DNA of 34,021 nucleotides. Origin: Chara braunii (Eukaryota; Streptophyta; Charophyceae; Charales; Characeae). The notes below the pieces were generated by a model that was not told the origin of the DNA, did not search any database, and worked only from the letters and a program-made list of their open reading frames with translations. This document shows positions 31,498 to 34,021 of this stretch, one piece after another; the first letter of the stretch is position 1; every line of letters begins with the position of its first letter. Made by a program: the position numbers and the translations under genes. The stretch spans positions 258,712 to 292,732 of the forward strand of contig BFEA01000367.1 in NCBI GenBank assembly GCA_003427395.1, written 5' to 3'.

Positions 31498-33705
31498 TCG
31501 GAGGCTTGGACCGATCTCTAACAGGGGGACCAGTTCCCTATAAGTTATGTCATATAAATCCTCTGAACGGCCAAGGAATTTTAATATGAGATTCTCGAGT
31601 AGCCATTCTGCTACATTTTGGAGATCCGTTGCTTGGGTTCCTGGTTGTGCCTGGGTTGGATCAGGACTAGTATTCCTCTGTGTGGGGGGGGGGTGCCCCC
31701 GGGACAGAGTCCAGTTCCATCAGTTGTGGCCTGAAAATTTATTTCAATGGATCCAGGTCCATTGGTTCCGGTCCTGAATCACTGCCTGACCCACTCGAGG
31801 GAGCTTTTGAGTCCTGTATTTCGCTCTTACCGTTAGAATTTTTGGTCCCCTTGTTTGTTGTTATACTTCTCATTCCTTCTTCCTCTTCCCTCCCTTTTTC
31901 GCTCAGGGGGCTGAAACGATTGTCGATCGGGATGTAAAAAGCTGCCATTGGCCCAATTGGACCGTTTTGTTTTGCTTTAGATGACTCATTTGGTTGCTTA
32001 CCCTTATTAAGTTATTACTATTCCCTTGCCCCCCAACTTTGTCCCCAACAGGCGGTGGGGGTTTCGTTTTGGGGGGTTGGTGAGACCGAACTTGTTGACT
32101 AGGAGTGTGTTGTAACTGGGGTTTACATTCAGACGATGGTCTTTGTGACCGGCGGGGGTCACCCCTACCTTCCCATATCCATCCTGTGGGCTGACCAGTT
32201 GAAGTGAGGTCCTCCATATATACCCACCCTTTGAAACTAGGTATATTGGGTAGCCATCTGTTGGCACAGAGAAAGTCTATTTTCAACATGCCCTCCGTTT
32301 TTACTGTTTGCTGAGGGTGTAGTGGACAGGCTACTTCAGTGCAAAGAAGGTATGAGCTTGTGTGTTGGGTGGATCTGATACAACCTTCCCCCCATTTTGA
32401 AAGGGATGATGTCGTCTAGGGAGAAGGGCTGGTCCTTGGGGAGGTTCAGTGCCAACATCACATAGTCGTCTCTTTTCCCCACGTACGTCGGCAGTGGGTC
32501 TATGGCACTGGGTCTATGAAATCAACTATCTTATATTATTGTCCCAAGTCATGAATGAAAGCCACATGTACCTCTATCGGGATATGTCATAGTTCAACCC
32601 AGTAATAGTCCCTAATCAATTGATGTTTTGGCCTATCTTTTTTGGCGACCATGGATAGATGCTGACGTCAGATTAATCACACTGAAGCTTTCGCCAACTG
32701 TCCATTTGTGCATTTTTCCTGTTTAAAAAGATTTAGGATGATGAAGACAGTCATTGACACACGCTAAATCAGAAAAAATTCCCGGACAGCCTCCGGACTG
32801 TCTTTCATCGATTCTAATATTTTGCACAATCATTTGATTTTGACGTTGACTGATCTATACGCACTATCATCGTAAATATCCAATTACTCGCGTGCTTAGT
32901 ATAAACCGCATCTCTTTGAGCCAATTTATCTGCCGGGTACGATTTCATCAGCTTTTTCCTTCCTCCCTAGTCCACTACTTTCTGTTCAGAGGGTAGAAGA
33001 AAGAGTGAGAGAAAATACACACGTGCAGATGATAGATTCCTGAGGGGTACTTTGAGCTCTTCTGCTGGCAATCCCGATTCGTTGACTGATGGTCTAAAGA
33101 TGGTTAGAGATTTTCCTTGAGGGAATCAATGACTCTCTTTGTCGAGGATGGTTGTCCTTAGGTTTGTGATGATTGGGTAACCTACTAGGATTGAGAAGAG
33201 TCAGTTGTGGCTTGTGTTCTTCTGTTTTCCTCTGACAATCTTTCTTCCTCTATCAGAACCCCTTCGTCCTCCTCACTCATCGTCAGATCCAGTGCTGGCG
33301 AAATTGCCCCTTGGGTTCCTGATAATGACTGTTTCCCTTGCCCCTCCGATGCTACTGTTGGCACACTGTGTGTATGAGGGGGTTGATGGATTTGCATGAG
33401 GGGGGAGGCTGTGAGGGAAAAGGAGAGGGAAGGAGAGGCAACCCTTGCATATTCGCCTGCCCCACATCCCTCACTCTTAATCCATGGGAATTATCATTTT
33501 GTGTGATGAGTGCTAGTTCAACCTGTATTGCTACAACGATTCCCCCAACTACTGTATTTGGTCCATTTGCCATATTCCTTGAATTTGGGGATAATGGACG
33601 TGCATATGGACAGGGTCCCAGCTGTTTAAACATATTGTGGCGCATTGCACCCTGATAGAACAGGAGGGACCCTGCTCCTTTCGCTTTCACATACCCCAAC
33701 CTCAT
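31498..33705 (-). pseudogene. LINE-B ORF1, knuckle deleted, same in-frame stop as LINE-A
   Basis: From the ATG at 33705 the product starts MRLGYVKAKGAGSLLFYQGAMRH, matching LINE-A ORF1 (MKLNCRRAKGSESLLFYQGAMRH). An acidic block (SEEDEGVLIEEE) and a DUF4283-like region follow, with several frameshifts (33352, 33185, 32290). The codon after V-V-D is TAG (32967-32969, read on the minus strand), followed by G-G-R-K, exactly where LINE-A has TAA. In the knuckle region the Cys-x2-Cys-x4-His core is missing: after GGRLYQIHPTHK the reading goes almost directly to the post-knuckle block (NRWLPNIPSFKGWVY), pointing to a deletion of some 30-40 bp. Confidence 0.8.
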
Positions 33706-33959
33706 TTTGAAGGTAGCAAATTGTTCGAAAGTTAATTACGGTAACTATCAGTTATCTTTCCTTATTACTTAATACTGTTTTGAACTAGGTTACCAGAGTT
33801 GTCTAGGGTCACTTGCCAGGCCGGACCAAGAACATTTAAAAATATATCTATATCTATATATATATATCTATATCTATATCTAGTGTGGGTGAGTGATACT
33901 CTACTTTGATTTTGGTTAAGGTAGATTATCATTTACAGTGTAATCAGTGAGGGGATTCT
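33706..33959. other. Region upstream of LINE-B ORF1 with AT microsatellite (33842-33881)
   Basis: Holds a TATATC/TATA simple repeat (33842-33881) and otherwise unrecognised sequence. The bases next to the ATG (minus strand TTTGCTACCTTCAAA) resemble the LINE-A pre-ORF1 bases, so at least the inner part is LINE-B 5' UTR. The monomer array of LINE-A is not present here. Confidence 0.5.
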
Positions 33960-34019
33960 GCAGACTGTTGAGGGTTCAGCCTCCTGATGAGTCGGTGAAA
34001 CTCCGACGAAACAGTTTGT
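33960..34019 (+). ncRNA. Type III hammerhead ribozyme
   Basis: A self-cleaving RNA. The core is complete: CUGAUGA at 33984-33990 and GAAA at 34008-34011. Stem I pairs GAGG (33970-33973) with CCTC (33980-33983), closed by GTTCAG. Stem II pairs GTCGG (33991-33995) with CCGAC (34003-34007), closed by TGAAACT. Stem III pairs 33960-33968 with 34011-34019, nine pairs of which two are G-U, and is open to the outside, which makes it type III. The cleavage triplet is GUU, so cutting is expected between 33969 and 33970; GUC is commoner but NUH is allowed. All essential bases are as expected. It lies antisense to LINE-B, and the window ends two bases later. Activity is inferred from structure only. Confidence 0.88.
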
Positions 34020-34021
34020 CA

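Larger units (their letters stand above)
25145..33959 (-). mobile_element. LINE-B: L1-like LINE on the minus strand, body
   Basis: Same family as LINE-A in the opposite orientation. Reading leftward: ORF1 from ATG at 33705, acidic linker, ORF2 endonuclease (from 29887), RT (28764 to 27338), Cys/His tail (26267 to 25971), 3' UTR to 25145. The last bases and poly(A) lie at 5024-5050 beyond the gypsy insertion. Amino-acid similarity to LINE-A is high in RT and endonuclease, but stops and shifts are more numerous, consistent with an older insertion. The 5' end is not seen: nothing in 33706-34021 looks like the LINE-C sequence expected beyond the junction, so the right coordinate is approximate. 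Confidence 0.88.

Noticed and set aside
33842-33881. TATA microsatellite as a regulatory TATA cluster
   Set aside because: A plain simple-sequence repeat; no transcript start evidence.

Overview
The window holds no recognisable host gene. It is a stack of eukaryotic retrotransposons inserted one inside another, with every coding region interrupted. The elements point to a green-lineage (streptophyte) nuclear genome: a Ty3/gypsy element with a chromodomain-type C-terminus, a primer site resembling initiator-tRNA-Met, and L1-like LINEs whose ORF1 has a DUF4283-like region followed by a zinc knuckle. The gag and pol style recalls large charophyte (Chara-like) genomes. That assignment is from memory, not from a search.

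Layout, outermost to innermost. (1) LINE-C, plus strand, about 1-5022, is old and rich in A and C. It carries an ORF1 remnant and the start of an ORF2 endonuclease, which is cut at 5022. A short poly(A)-ending LINE or SINE tail (about 1918-2043) lies inside it. (2) LINE-B, minus strand, enters LINE-C through its poly(A) tail (poly-T at 5024-5041). Its body resumes at 25145 and runs to ORF1 at 33705 and beyond. (3) A Ty3/gypsy element, plus strand, 5051-25144, is inserted in the 3' UTR of LINE-B only a few bases from the poly(A). It has about 1.1-1.2 kb LTRs, a PBS, gag, protease, RT, RNase H, integrase, a chromodomain-like tail and a polypurine tract. (4) LINE-A, plus strand, 11607-22596, splits the gypsy pol gene just before the integrase zinc finger. 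A 5-bp duplication (GGAGA) flanks it and a 25-A tail ends it. The insertion order is therefore LINE-C, LINE-B, gypsy, LINE-A.

LINE-A and LINE-B belong to one family in opposite orientation. LINE-A starts with a tandem array of alternating ~233 and ~287 bp units (about 520 bp per pair), which looks like a monomer-type 5' UTR promoter. Both copies have an in-frame stop at the same codon of ORF1. The three LINE 3' ends carry a related stem-loop with a conserved loop just before the poly(A).

At the extreme right edge (33960-34019, plus strand) there is a well-formed type III hammerhead ribozyme: complete catalytic core, three stems and a GUU cleavage triplet. It lies upstream of, and antisense to, LINE-B ORF1. 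It may belong to the LINE-B 5' region or to another element, such as a retrozyme-like one, continuing past the window. I consider it the most striking signal here.
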